In this document: positions 24,970 to 34,217 of the stretch, piece by piece | How the letters are laid out: each line of letters begins with the position of its first letter | Numbering within the stretch: the stretch's first letter is position 1 | From: JAIVJN01 sp036732565 | GTDB taxonomy: Bacteria > Acidobacteriota > Vicinamibacteria > Vicinamibacterales > UBA2999 | Direction: 5' to 3' | NCBI GenBank assembly: GCA_036732565.1 | Contig: DAINCF010000001.1 | Span: 3,712-67,711 of the forward strand | DNA length: 64,000 nt | Notes under the pieces: generated by a model | What the model saw: only the letters and a program-made list of their open reading frames with translations | Told to the model about the DNA's origin: nothing | Databases searched by the model: none | Program-made: the position numbers and the translations under genes

Positions 24970-27357
24970 TCAGCCAGCGAACATGCTTGCGCGTGCTGCC
25001 GCCGCCGCTGCTTCGGAAGCCGCTGCGGCCGCGCGTTCGGCTGACTGGACCGCGTCGTTGGCTTCTTGCTCCGCTCGCCGCGCGGATTCCTCGGTTGTCT
25101 TGACGAGATCGTTTGCCTGATCGCGCAGTTCGGAAATCGCGCGGGTCAGCTCGTCGCACTCGTCGCGGAGGCGCACGATCTCCTCCTGAAGCCGTCGTGC
25201 TTCCTGCTCGTGATCGCTGCACTGCCGTTCGTGGTCTGCGGTGTCCTGCTCATGTTGTTGGGTCTTGCCGACAAGCTCTTCGCCCTGGTTTGCCGCATCC
25301 TGGATCTGACCGAGCAGTTGCGTCGACTCTTGTTCATGCGCGCCGCATTCCTGAACGAGGCGTTGTGCCTCGCTCGCATGCTCGCCGATCGTAGCGAGCT
25401 CCTTGTTGGCGTCGGCCACTGCTTGTTGGATTTCGCCGACGAGCGATGACGCTTCATCGGCGCTCGCCTCGATCCGGGATACGGTCTCATCGGCTCGAGC
25501 TGCGTGATCCTCTATTTGAGTAACCAGATCGCTGGCCGATTTGGCATGCTCGCTGGCCACCTCCGCGTGGCCCTCAGCGGTTGTGGCGTGTTGACCGGCG
25601 TCCCCAGCCTGTTGTTCGGCAATGCCCGCCTGCTGTTCCGCCGCCGACGCCTGCTGCTCGGCAACACCAGCGTGCTGCTGTGCCGTCGTTGCCTGCTCTT
25701 CGGCCACGCCCGCCTGTTGCTCGGCCGTCGACGCCTGCTGCTCCGCAGTGCTGGCGAACTGCTCTGCCACCGTCGCATGCTGTTCGGCAGTGCCGGCTTG
25801 CTCCGCCGCCGCATCGGATTGTTCCTGCGCGATGGATGCCTGTTGTTCGGCGGCCTGGGCCTGTTCCTCCGCGCGTCCAGCCTGTTGTTCTGCGGAGGCG
25901 GCATGAGTATCGGCAGCCGCTTCGTGTCGCTCCGCAGCACCCGCGTGTTGTTCGGCTACCGACGCGTGCTGCTCGGCCGCCGTCGCTTGCTGTTCCGCGG
26001 CCGTCGCTTGCAGCTCGGCCCCGCTCGCATGCTGCTCCGCGACACCGGCTTGTTGTTCTGCGAGGGTAGCCTGTTGCTCTGCCGCCGTGGCTTGCTGCTC
26101 GGCAGCGGTGGCCTGCTGTTCGGCGAGGCCGGCCTGTTGCTCCGCGGTCGTTGCCTGTTGTTCTGCAGCACTCGCTTGCTGCTCTGCGACGCCGGCGTGT
26201 TGCTCGGCCGCGCCGGCCTGCTGCTCCGCCGTGCCAGCGTGTTGTTCCGCGGTTCCGGCATGCTGCTCAGCGGCGGCACTCTGTTGCTCGGCCAACCCCG
26301 ATGCCTGTTCTGCGCTAGCAGAGTGTTGTTCGGCTACCCCAACTTGTTGCTCAGCCGCACCCGCATGTTGTTCAGCACTCGTAGCATGCTGCTCCGCATC
26401 GCCCGAATGCTGCTGCGCCAGGCCAGCCTGTTGTTCCGCTTGGTCCGCCTGGTCTGCTGCCGCTTGCGCGCGCTCGGCCGCTGCCTCTGCCTGTTCGCCG
26501 GCCGATTCGGCATGCTCTTGTGCCTCGCGCGCGGCGTCCGCCGCGCTCTGACTGCTGTTGTTGGCATCCGCGGCGGCCTCTGCCGCACTCTCGCCATTGA
26601 ACTGATCGGCCACATTCCCCTCCAACTCGGTTGAGCCAACGGTTCCTGAGGACAGTCCCGATGCGCTGCCTGCCGGCTGTTCGAATACCTTGAGGTCCCG
26701 GAGTAGGTCTTTCTCCCGTTGGTGCAGACGTTCGAGCTGACTCTCCATCTGACGCCGAGCGTCCAGCGTCTGCTCGCCGATTCGATCGACTTGTTCGAGA
26801 TCGCCCACCAACCGGCGGTTGCCCTCGACGACGTCGCTGAGGGCTTTTCCGAGGCCCGTCACGGTGTCGAGTGGTCCGAAGTCCGCCTCGCCACCGCTCA
26901 GGCGGTCAGCTGTCTTCGCCAACTCGCCAATGCCTTGAGCGATCGGCGCCACGCCCGCGGCGTTCCCATCGAGAATCTTGCCGAAGCCCTCGAGAGTGTT
27001 CCCTACCCCTTTGCTCGCGCTACCAAAGGCACCGTCACCTGCGCCTCCGAGCTTCAGCACTCCGGCGGCCTTGCCGAGGTCATCCTTCGCGTAGAGGAGG
27101 TCGATCCCATCTTGAACGACGCCGTAGGCGGCTTTGAGAGGTGGCACGCGGTCTCCGACAGCGGCGAAGGTTCCATCGGCAACGCCTTTGATGATCTGCG
27201 CCCCAGATGAGATCATCCCTAACCTGGCGTCGCCGATACCCTCAGCCGACGACTGCTCGAGATCACCCATGACACGTCGAATATCAGTGATGGCATTTCT
27301 CACTCGCTCGAGGTGCGCTTCGACATCCTGGGGTGTTCGTGGACGACTGTCGCTCAT
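24970..27357 (-). CDS. Alanine-core heptad coiled-coil protein
   Basis: About 795 residues, almost all helical. The N-terminal third (to about 235) is Gly/Ala-rich with helical stretches and possibly membrane-interacting (GMISSGAQIIKGVADGTFAAVG). Residues about 285-610 consist of some 46 copies of AEQQAxx, giving Ala at both core positions. The C-terminal part has longer, ordinary coiled coil with Cys residues (QCSDHEQEARRLQEEIVRL) and ends in an Ala-rich tail. No signal peptide. ATG 27357 was chosen for its ribosome-site spacing. It is directly downstream of the Hsp70 and J-like genes (12-base gap), suggesting a scaffold or client of that machinery. Confidence 0.85.
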   Translation of the reverse strand: MSDSRPRTPQDVEAHLERVRNAITDIRRVMGDLEQSSAEGIGDARLGMISSGAQIIKGVADGTFAAVGDRVPPLKAAYGVVQDGIDLLYAKDDLGKAAGVLKLGGAGDGAFGSASKGVGNTLEGFGKILDGNAAGVAPIAQGIGELAKTADRLSGGEADFGPLDTVTGLGKALSDVVEGNRRLVGDLEQVDRIGEQTLDARRQMESQLERLHQREKDLLRDLKVFEQPAGSASGLSSGTVGSTELEGNVADQFNGESAAEAAADANNSSQSAADAAREAQEHAESAGEQAEAAAERAQAAADQADQAEQQAGLAQQHSGDAEQHATSAEQHAGAAEQQVGVAEQHSASAEQASGLAEQQSAAAEQHAGTAEQHAGTAEQQAGAAEQHAGVAEQQASAAEQQATTAEQQAGLAEQQATAAEQQATAAEQQATLAEQQAGVAEQHASGAELQATAAEQQATAAEQHASVAEQHAGAAERHEAAADTHAASAEQQAGRAEEQAQAAEQQASIAQEQSDAAAEQAGTAEQHATVAEQFASTAEQQASTAEQQAGVAEEQATTAQQHAGVAEQQASAAEQQAGIAEQQAGDAGQHATTAEGHAEVASEHAKSASDLVTQIEDHAARADETVSRIEASADEASSLVGEIQQAVADANKELATIGEHASEAQRLVQECGAHEQESTQLLGQIQDAANQGEELVGKTQQHEQDTADHERQCSDHEQEARRLQEEIVRLRDECDELTRAISELRDQANDLVKTTEESARRAEQEANDAVQSAERAAAAASEAAAAAARASMFAG
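25534..26511 (-). repeat. 21-base tandem repeat region encoding AEQQAxx heptads
   Basis: About 46 imperfect 21-base units within the coiled-coil gene. Units differ at many third positions while the encoded heptad pattern is kept, which argues for selection on the protein rather than recent amplification. Variation is mainly at the last two residues (AS, AG, TA, GV) and in QQ versus QH. Confidence 0.85.
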
Positions 27358-27369
27358 GGTCATGCCCTA

Positions 27370-28179
27370 TCAATCGAGCTCGAGGGGGAGCGTCTTGTCC
27401 AGACGATCGACATCGAGTGACCAGATGCCTGTCTTCAGGAATGGCTCCGCATCGGCGTACTGGATCAGGAGGGCATACGACAGCAAGCGGCCGTCCCAGT
27501 CGCGCCCGCGGCCGAGCCCCGAGTCGATCTGGGCTACTTCGTCCGGCTTCAGCGCCCATTCTGGGTAGCCGTAGCTTCCGCTGTGGGCGACGTGTAGCCC
27601 CGTCTTCACACTGGAATAGACGACCGCCGCGGCAAGAATCCGTATGGATCCCCGCGATCGGTTGCGGACGCGCATCCGCTCGTCAACGAACAGCGCATTG
27701 AGCTCCGAGATGGTCGATTCCGCCGCTGCCAGGCGCTGTTGTGCCTGTTGCACGGTAGCGGACAGATCGGCGCGTGCCTGCCGCTCACGCCACCACCCAA
27801 GACCCATGGCGGTGACGAGGGTCAGCAGCACTGCCGAGATGACGCCCGCAACGAGTGTCGATCGGGGAAGCACGTCGGGCGCGGCCACCGCCTCTTGTCC
27901 ACGGGCGGTTGGAGCTGTGAATGGTGTCGCATTCATTGCAAGTGCTGGCTCATTTGCGGGAAGGTCGATGTTGCGATCGGCCTCTCCTGGTGCGAGGAGC
28001 TCGCACGCGTCTCGCAAGTCCTGCAACGCCTTCTGGTAGGTGCGTCGCAGCGTCGGTGTCGGAGCGTTGGTCAGCCGGATGTGCGTGTCGGTGTGCAGCG
28101 CCTGAAACTGTCGGCGGACCTCCGCGCGGGCAGCATCGCGTTGGCATCCGAGGAGGGCCTCAGCCGCTTCGCGTGTCAT
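27370..28179 (-). CDS. Membrane-anchored J-domain-like protein, HPD replaced by HTD
   Basis: 269 residues. Residues 1-65 fit a J domain (EALLGCQRDAARAEVRRQFQ, then ALHTD at the HPD position); Thr replaces Pro. A flexible linker leads to one transmembrane helix (TLVAGVISAVLLTLVTAMGLGW, about 108-130), then a coiled coil (ARADLSATVQQAQQRLAAAE) and an extracytoplasmic domain of unknown fold. Start ATG overlaps the Hsp70 stop (ATGA), so coupling with the Hsp70 is strong. It likely recruits the Hsp70 to the membrane; loss of Pro suggests weak or altered ATPase stimulation. Domain identification is by eye. Confidence 0.72.
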   Translation of the reverse strand: MTREAAEALLGCQRDAARAEVRRQFQALHTDTHIRLTNAPTPTLRRTYQKALQDLRDACELLAPGEADRNIDLPANEPALAMNATPFTAPTARGQEAVAAPDVLPRSTLVAGVISAVLLTLVTAMGLGWWRERQARADLSATVQQAQQRLAAAESTISELNALFVDERMRVRNRSRGSIRILAAAVVYSSVKTGLHVAHSGSYGYPEWALKPDEVAQIDSGLGRGRDWDGRLLSYALLIQYADAEPFLKTGIWSLDVDRLDKTLPLELD

Positions 28180-29690
28180 AAATGGTTCACCGGCGTGGCG
28201 CGCACTAACGCGTGCTGGCGGGCAAGTGCCGCTGCTGCACTGGCATCGTCGCGCGAAAAGAGCTGCTCGAGCTCGAGTCCGGACTCGGCATCGTAGGCGC
28301 TCACCGCGACCGTAGAGTCGGCGCGCACTTCGATGGTGACGTCGACCGGATAATTGAGTCTCGGTCGTGCCAAGGGGCCCACCACCAAATCGCCCAAGTA
28401 AGTTTCTTGGCCATCGCCTGGCCGAAACTGCACGATCTCGAGCACGATCCGTTCTTGCTCGGCGCGAGTTGTGAAGAAGGTCCGAGTCGCGCGGCCTGGT
28501 AACGGTACGTTCTGGGGGACCACGGCATCGAACGTGACGCGGCCAGTGTGCGGGTCGACGACGCGCACGCCGGTGGCGTGGCCGCTAACGCCTCGCAGCG
28601 TGGGTGGCAGGTCGAGTGCCTCAGCGTCTCCCGACAATTGCAACGCGTGAATAGCCGCCCCGAACGCCACGGCCTTCCCGGGCTCGTGATAGCGCACACG
28701 CTCGGGGAAAAGGCGTTCCATCCGGTCCCGAATCGCTGGCACCATCGACGAACCGCCGACGAGCAATACGTCATCGATGTCATCGGGTTCGAGGCGGGCC
28801 GATCGAACGCATTCGAGCGCCAGCGCCTGACAGCGATCGAGGAGCGGGCCAATCTGTTCGTCGAATGCATACACCGCGATTCGCACGTCCAGCGGCAAGT
28901 CGCCCATCAGCAGGGTGCGCCGGACGACAGGCCGGGTAGTCGCGCAAAGCTCAATCTTGAGTGCCTCTGCTGCGCGCCGCAGATCCAGCAGCGTACGGGC
29001 AGTACTGGACAAACGCGTGCGGAGCCGCTCGTCGCACCCCGACAACAGTAATGCGGCAACCGCGTCGTCGAGTTCCTTACCCCCGAGATCGGCGACGCCA
29101 GCCTTGGACAGCACAGTAAGGCCGGAGCTTTGACAGGCAACCACGGATACGTCGCAGGTGCCCCCGCCCCAGTCGAACACCAACACGACGCGATCATCTG
29201 CTCCAACGGTGGCGCCGTAGTGAAGAGCAGCGGCCACCGGTTCCTCGACCAGATGCATCACCGGCAGATCGGCCATCATGGCGGCGGCAATCACCGCTCT
29301 CCGCTGCGGGTCCGTGAAGTGTGCAGGAACTGTGATGACCCCACCATCGATCTGGGCATCACCCGATGTCTCTGCGTCGTAGCGGAGTTTCTTGAGGATG
29401 AGAGCCGCGAGCGCTTCCGCGCGCCAACCGGCTCCCCGGGCGTCGAAGCAGATCGGCTCGGCGGTGCCGAGGCTGCGCTTGAAGTATCGCAGCGCGACGA
29501 GATGCGGCTCTTCGTCAAGGAGCGCTTCCGCCGTGCGCCCGACATATGCGGCCTGACTCGCGAAACACACAACCGATGGCGTGTGAAACAGGTCCTGCTG
29601 CACGCAGTCCGGCAGGAGCAACGGCGTGCCGTCGGCGTTGACGCGGGCCACGAGCGCATAGCTATTGCCCAGATCGATGCCGATTCTCAT
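28176..29690 (-). CDS. Hsp70-like ATPase lacking the C-terminal lid
   Basis: 504 residues against about 640 in DnaK. Nucleotide-binding motifs are complete: GIDLGNSYALV (phosphate 1), LVFDWGGGTCDVSVV (phosphate 2), LVEEPVAAALHYG (connect) and VLLVGGSSMVPAIRDRME (adenosine). The substrate-binding beta domain is kept (DVTIEVRADSTVAVSAYDAE, ending SGLELEQ), but the helical lid and EEVD-type tail are missing. It overlaps the neighbouring genes by four bases on both sides, between a membrane protein and a membrane J-like protein. It is probably a dedicated chaperone of this locus, not the general DnaK. Confidence 0.92.
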   Translation of the reverse strand: MRIGIDLGNSYALVARVNADGTPLLLPDCVQQDLFHTPSVVCFASQAAYVGRTAEALLDEEPHLVALRYFKRSLGTAEPICFDARGAGWRAEALAALILKKLRYDAETSGDAQIDGGVITVPAHFTDPQRRAVIAAAMMADLPVMHLVEEPVAAALHYGATVGADDRVVLVFDWGGGTCDVSVVACQSSGLTVLSKAGVADLGGKELDDAVAALLLSGCDERLRTRLSSTARTLLDLRRAAEALKIELCATTRPVVRRTLLMGDLPLDVRIAVYAFDEQIGPLLDRCQALALECVRSARLEPDDIDDVLLVGGSSMVPAIRDRMERLFPERVRYHEPGKAVAFGAAIHALQLSGDAEALDLPPTLRGVSGHATGVRVVDPHTGRVTFDAVVPQNVPLPGRATRTFFTTRAEQERIVLEIVQFRPGDGQETYLGDLVVGPLARPRLNYPVDVTIEVRADSTVAVSAYDAESGLELEQLFSRDDASAAAALARQHALVRATPVNHL

Positions 29691-31315
29691 GACCGTTGTG
29701 CCCCGATTTCCCAGCCGGCGATCACCTGTTTCAGCTCGCCGCGCAGCTCCAAGAGGGTCGTTCCGGCGATCTCGCGGGCGCGAGCCGTCGTGGCGTACCG
29801 ACGCTCCAGGGCGTCGTAGGCTTGCACCTGGCGCTGCGCTCGCTGGCGGGCGGCATCCGCGTCCGCGGTCTGGCGGACGACACGCTCTCGAATTGCCTGC
29901 TCGAGGTCGGCGATCAACGTTGGTAGTTCATCTTGCAGATGCTGCGCGACGGTCGCCACCCACAAGCGTTGGAACTCCTGTAGAATTCGACGTCCTTCTC
30001 CCCGTAGGTGCTCACGAGCTCGTTCACGCTCTCGAGCCTCACCCTCCGCCCGCTCCCGCCGGACCGTCCTCATCGCTTGCAACGCGCCAAGCGAGAGGAG
30101 CAGCACGCTGAGCGGCACCATCACGTCACGGAATGAACGGAGGAACGAGAAGCCGAACGCCGACAACAGCATCACGACGACCATCTGATAGCGGCGGGCT
30201 ATGGTGAGATATTCGAAGAACCCCGGCCGTGGCAATTCGCCTTGGTAATGTCTCGAGAAGATCACTGTGATGTCGAGGATCCGATGCAACCGCCCGTCAG
30301 ACAGATGCCGAAGCGGCGTTGGGGTCCTCGCGCCTTTGCCAGTTGGCAGTCGATCGGCCGCCTGACGCTGAATCACTCGGATCAGATCGTGAGTCGCGCG
30401 GAGATCCGCGAGGCCGTGTGCAAGAAGCGCTCGTCGTATGTCTCGCAGAAGGTTCTGCTCATCAGTCGGAGCGAGCCGAGTTGTCGTTGTGCGAGAGCGC
30501 GCTTCGCGGTCGAGGCGGACGACAGCATTGACTGCTTGCTCGACCTCGCTCCACAGCTCGGCCCCTGGCAACGACGCCATGTGAAGGCGCTCCTCGAGTC
30601 CACGGACGAGCTCCACGGTCTGCCGCTGAAGGGACGTCCGCAGTTCGGCGACCGCCTCGACGCCAACGGCTTGAAGAGTTGGCGCGGAGCGGTGCTGCAG
30701 CAGGCCTCGGCGAGTGCGAAGCGACTGTAAGTCTCGGTGAACGTCGGCGGTGAAGGCAGCCAGCAGCGCTGATGCAGCGTCAGCGATGGCGACCGCTTGC
30801 AAAGCATTCCATGTGGCCGAGTCGACGTGCGACGCCCATGCAGCGACGAGGGTCTCCGCGGTGTGGTCGGCCTCGAGCCAACAGGTATTCCATGCGTGGT
30901 CGGTGAGAAGACGGCGGACCGTGGGAGTCTCGGCAGCGCAGCCGCTTACGAGGACGAACGGCCGTTGGTCAATCGCGCCTGCGACAGTAGGCGATGGTGG
31001 GTCGCTGGGCGCCACCCACGCCAGAATCGGCGCAACCGTCCGGCCTGCCACGGTGACACTCACCGCCGGCGATGCTAGCCGCAGGTGAATCAGTCGTCCG
31101 GCAGCCTCGATGGTGTCAGGTGTCGTCGCCTCAGACGTGAGTATTTCGACCTCGCTGACCGGCGACTCACAGGTCCGAATGAGGTGCTCGGCTGCGGCCC
31201 GCAGTGCCGTTTGGGAGCGCGGACCGCTCTCGGCGACCAGTCGGGAGAACTCTTCCAGCCACTGTCTCAGCGTTCGCTGTGCTGTCACGGCACCGCCACG
31301 GGCGACCGTTCTCAC
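29687..31315 (-). CDS. Membrane protein with coiled coil, unknown family
   Basis: 542 residues. A long N-terminal helical region is followed by two close transmembrane helices (YQMVVVMLLSAFGFSFL and VMVPLSVLLLSLGALQAM, about 378-420) and a C-terminal charged coiled coil (RERAEGEARERERAREHLRG, then a long helical run). No signal peptide or catalytic motif. The GTG start at 31315 overlaps the preceding stop (GTGA) with GAGGGA five bases before it. It overlaps the Hsp70 gene by four bases. It may anchor the Hsp70 at the inner membrane. Confidence 0.8.
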   Translation of the reverse strand: MRTVARGGAVTAQRTLRQWLEEFSRLVAESGPRSQTALRAAAEHLIRTCESPVSEVEILTSEATTPDTIEAAGRLIHLRLASPAVSVTVAGRTVAPILAWVAPSDPPSPTVAGAIDQRPFVLVSGCAAETPTVRRLLTDHAWNTCWLEADHTAETLVAAWASHVDSATWNALQAVAIADAASALLAAFTADVHRDLQSLRTRRGLLQHRSAPTLQAVGVEAVAELRTSLQRQTVELVRGLEERLHMASLPGAELWSEVEQAVNAVVRLDREARSRTTTTRLAPTDEQNLLRDIRRALLAHGLADLRATHDLIRVIQRQAADRLPTGKGARTPTPLRHLSDGRLHRILDITVIFSRHYQGELPRPGFFEYLTIARRYQMVVVMLLSAFGFSFLRSFRDVMVPLSVLLLSLGALQAMRTVRRERAEGEARERERAREHLRGEGRRILQEFQRLWVATVAQHLQDELPTLIADLEQAIRERVVRQTADADAARQRAQRQVQAYDALERRYATTARAREIAGTTLLELRGELKQVIAGWEIGAQRS

Positions 31316-32439
31316 CGCCGTCCCTCGTCATGACTGGTGACACGCACGCACCGAAAGCCGACGCTGTCGTCGCCCTGCTCGGGATTCAGGCGCGCGCGGG
31401 CGGACGCACGAAGACTAGACGCGATCGAGCGCCATGATCCGCCCCGTGCAACGCGATGGGCCGTGACCGTTGCATCGGAGCTGACATACCAACCATCGAC
31501 CCATTCCCACACGTTGCCTGCCATGTCGTAGAGACCCCAGTCGTTGGGCGCGAACGAGGCTACAGGCGCGGTGTGTTCCCAGCGATCGGCTGGCGGTGTG
31601 CCGAAGCTATTGGCGTGCGCTGTCAGGAATTGATCGCCCCAGGGGTACACAGCATCCACATTGCGGCCGCGCGCCGCGTACTCCCATTCCGCTTCGGTCG
31701 GCAGCCTGGCGCGAATCGAGGCACAGAACTCCTGCGCGTCGGCCCAGCGCGCGTTCACGACAGGCTGGTCGGGTCGCGTACTCCATGGCGGTTGTGGTGG
31801 CGTCGCCCGCCGGCGCGAAGCCGCGAACTCGCTGAACTGTTGCAGCGTCACTTCGGTGCGCATGATGTCGAAAGCGACGTCGATCGCGACCGCTCGACGA
31901 GGGCGCTCATCGGCGAGGCAGCTCGCATCGGTTGGAACACACCCCATCGCCACCGCGCCCGTCCCGACTCTGCGCCATGGCGTGGTAGCGAATGACTGTG
32001 CCCGCTCTTTGATGTCTTCGAGCGCAGCGGCTTCGAGATCGCGAGCCATGGTCTCTGCCGTGACTGTGGCGATGTCATCCTGCAGATCCAGTCGCACCAG
32101 CAGGGCCTGGCTCTCCTCGACGTCTACCGTCAGCTCGCGCCGGACCTTGGCGATTTGGCTCAGGACGATCACGACATGCGAACCGGCTGCGACAGGTATC
32201 TCGCGTGGTGTGTCCGCGACCGCCACGCCCGCGTCCTGCCCATCGATCCAGACTCGGCACGGCGCATCGCTGAGAATGACGAGGCGACTGGCATGTTCGG
32301 CTGGCGGCGGCCCCCGACGCCGCTTCGTCACGTCCTGGACGTTCGGAGCTCGAGGCTTCGGCTTCGGCGGTGCCACTTGCTCGGCCAGAAGAGTCGCGGC
32401 CATGAGCGTGGCCAGTAGGAACGTCGACAGCGATCGCAC
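31312..32439 (-). CDS. Secreted formylglycine-enzyme-fold (SUMF1-like) protein without catalytic cysteines
   Basis: 375 residues. Signal peptide LSTFLLATLMAATLLAEQ, then a PEGA-like beta region (ILSDAPCRVWIDGQDAG), then the FGE-sulfatase fold (RLPTEAEWEYAARGRN, YDMAGNVWEWVDGWY, VARGGSWRS, DDSVGFRCVR). The two active-site cysteines of sulfatase-activating enzymes would lie after RGGS; here the sequence is RGGSWRSIASSLRAS, with Ser and Leu. So it cannot make formylglycine by the known mechanism and no sulfatase is present nearby. Structural or binding roles are possible. GTG start with GAGG four bases ahead. Confidence 0.85.
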   Translation of the reverse strand: MRSLSTFLLATLMAATLLAEQVAPPKPKPRAPNVQDVTKRRRGPPPAEHASRLVILSDAPCRVWIDGQDAGVAVADTPREIPVAAGSHVVIVLSQIAKVRRELTVDVEESQALLVRLDLQDDIATVTAETMARDLEAAALEDIKERAQSFATTPWRRVGTGAVAMGCVPTDASCLADERPRRAVAIDVAFDIMRTEVTLQQFSEFAASRRRATPPQPPWSTRPDQPVVNARWADAQEFCASIRARLPTEAEWEYAARGRNVDAVYPWGDQFLTAHANSFGTPPADRWEHTAPVASFAPNDWGLYDMAGNVWEWVDGWYVSSDATVTAHRVARGGSWRSIASSLRASARARLNPEQGDDSVGFRCVRVTSHDEGRR

Positions 32440-32445
32440 AGAGCC

Positions 32446-33594
32446 TCACTTTTGAACCCAATCGCTCACGAGAAACGACAGGCCCTGCAGATAGTCATCC
32501 GGTGCACAGTCGCGACACTCGAGCTCGACCGCCGCTCGCACGGTCCCATCCTCGACGCCTGTCAATCGGAGCGTGATCAAACTGATCGTTCCGGTGGTTC
32601 GAAGTGTGCCGAATGCCAAGGCACTTGCGTTCGCCATGCGCCCGAGTTCCGCGGCACTCCGCGAGTCGGTAATGCCGAAGTTCTGAAACTGCGCCTCTTG
32701 AAGCAGCTCTTTGATGCGCTTGCGCTCGACGATCGACAGACCGGCGGCTGACAATTTGACGGCAAGCGCGCTCTCGAGCATCTCACGCAAGTCGCCCGCT
32801 TCCATCTCGAACCCAACTACCGCGACCGGTTGCTGGGCGAGCGCTTCGAGACGCAGTGGTTCGGTGACCTTGACCGTGAATTCGGCGATGGAGTACGGGT
32901 TGGCGCTGAGGTGCCGCTTCGTTCCCCCACTCTCTCCTGTGACCTCAGCGGCATAGAAGACACCGCCGACCGAGAAGCCACTCTCATACAGGTCGGTTCC
33001 CGATCCCCTGGCGAGCGGCGTGAGGTGCTCGAGCTTGCCGCTTCTGGTGTTGTACGCGCGGACTTCGTGACGCCGAAGCTGTAGTTCTTGGCCAAGCACC
33101 CAGGCGTAGTCGCCAGAGGGTGACAGTCCGATCGATTCCGGCTTGAGTATGCCGAGGTCGATTGATTTGATCTCGGCACCGGACTTCGGATTTCGGACCG
33201 ACAGCGAGTATTGACGCTGGACTGCCTCAGGCCTCAGGCTTCCCGGGGTGAAGAGTGCGCTCGTCGCGACCGCCTCTTGAGCGATCGCGATCAGGATCTG
33301 CGACCGGCCGCGATTGATCGCGGCCAGCCGCGCTCGGGTCACCCCGCCTGCGATCGGCACTCGGTACAACTCGCGCCCCGTCTGAGCTCGTGCGATCCAG
33401 TGCTCGGTCACGAGATATCGCTCGTCGCCGCGAGCATCGTCGAACACACATGGGTCCCGGCGTACTTCGCATGCTTGCAGACGCTCACCCGACGGCTGTC
33501 GGCCAGCCCTGACAATCAGATCCCCCGCAGAAGCGGAGTGAGAGTGGAGACAGACCGCTACTGCCAACGCCTGAACGCCGGTGCGAATGTCCAT
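32446..33594 (-). CDS. CsgG/FlgO-like exported protein
   Basis: 382 residues with a short signal-like N-terminus (VQALAVAVCLHSHSASAG). The N-terminal two thirds looks like repeated beta strands (propeller-like, for example LSPSGDYAWVLGQELQLRRH). The last 130 residues match the CsgG/FlgO pattern: VAVVGFEMEAGDLREMLESALAVKL, SIVERKRIKELLQEAQF, AAELGRMANASALAFGTL. CsgG-type proteins act at the outer membrane; FlgO forms part of the Vibrio flagellar outer ring. It sits six bases from the FGE-like gene and after an outer-membrane barrel gene. The domain match is by eye. Confidence 0.72.
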   Translation of the reverse strand: MDIRTGVQALAVAVCLHSHSASAGDLIVRAGRQPSGERLQACEVRRDPCVFDDARGDERYLVTEHWIARAQTGRELYRVPIAGGVTRARLAAINRGRSQILIAIAQEAVATSALFTPGSLRPEAVQRQYSLSVRNPKSGAEIKSIDLGILKPESIGLSPSGDYAWVLGQELQLRRHEVRAYNTRSGKLEHLTPLARGSGTDLYESGFSVGGVFYAAEVTGESGGTKRHLSANPYSIAEFTVKVTEPLRLEALAQQPVAVVGFEMEAGDLREMLESALAVKLSAAGLSIVERKRIKELLQEAQFQNFGITDSRSAAELGRMANASALAFGTLRTTGTISLITLRLTGVEDGTVRAAVELECRDCAPDDYLQGLSFLVSDWVQK

Positions 33595-33612
33595 GGTCTG
33601 CCTCCCTTCCCT

Positions 33613-34176
33613 CTAGAACAGCACTCGCAGACCCACGCGCGTTCGCAGGGATCCGCTCGAGCCGAGGGTATCGACCGGTCCGCCGTACGCTCCTTCGACG
33701 AAAAGAGAAGCGTTCTCTTTGATCGCGGTCTGAACGCCAAGTTTTCCGAGGACCTCGGGCTTGATGTCGACGCCTTCCGTCTGACTCAGCGGTGTACTGA
33801 CCTCACCGCCGAAGTACGCGCTCGATGCCTTTTGCGGCGTGAAGTAGAAAGCGGCGCTACCGTTTGTGTAGAAGAGAGGTGTCGACCCCCGCTTGACCGT
33901 TCCGCTGCCGCTGAGGCCGAACGACAGCACGAAGCGGTTGGTGACGAACCGACCGAAGTCAACGGCCCCGAAGATGTTGGTCGATGTCGACGTTCCGCCC
34001 TCGAAGCCGCCGACACCCTCGGTGCTTGAAATCTGTGTAAACGTTGCAAAACTGAGACTCAGTTGCTTCGCGCCCTTGCGCCCGACGGTACGTGCCCCCT
34101 CGGCCGACTGGCCGAATGCAGGGGCAGCCGCGACGCTGACGAAAAGAGCAATCAAGACCGGCAGATACTTCCGCAT
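33613..34176 (-). CDS. Outer-membrane beta-barrel protein
   Basis: About 187 residues. Signal peptide (YLPVLIALFVSVAAAPAFGQ), then alternating beta strands with Gly and aromatic girdles and a final aromatic residue in the RVGLRVLF end, typical of small OmpX-like or OmpA-type barrels inserted by BAM. ATG 34176 with GGAGG six bases ahead is preferred over the ATG at 34197. Between the LPP20-like and CsgG/FlgO-like genes, 18-41 base gaps. Confidence 0.78.
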   Translation of the reverse strand: MRKYLPVLIALFVSVAAAPAFGQSAEGARTVGRKGAKQLSLSFATFTQISSTEGVGGFEGGTSTSTNIFGAVDFGRFVTNRFVLSFGLSGSGTVKRGSTPLFYTNGSAAFYFTPQKASSAYFGGEVSTPLSQTEGVDIKPEVLGKLGVQTAIKENASLFVEGAYGGPVDTLGSSGSLRTRVGLRVLF

Positions 34177-34217
34177 GTTGGACCTCCGTGTGCTCACGCG
34201 TTGATGGGTGCGAACGC

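Noticed and set aside
25534..26511. CRISPR-like array
   Set aside because: 21-base units are contiguous, without spacers, and encode an in-frame heptad pattern.
25504..26634. Plus-strand Leu/Cys/Arg-rich open frames opposite the coiled-coil gene
   Set aside because: They mirror the 21-base repeat; they have no start context and no non-repeat sequence.
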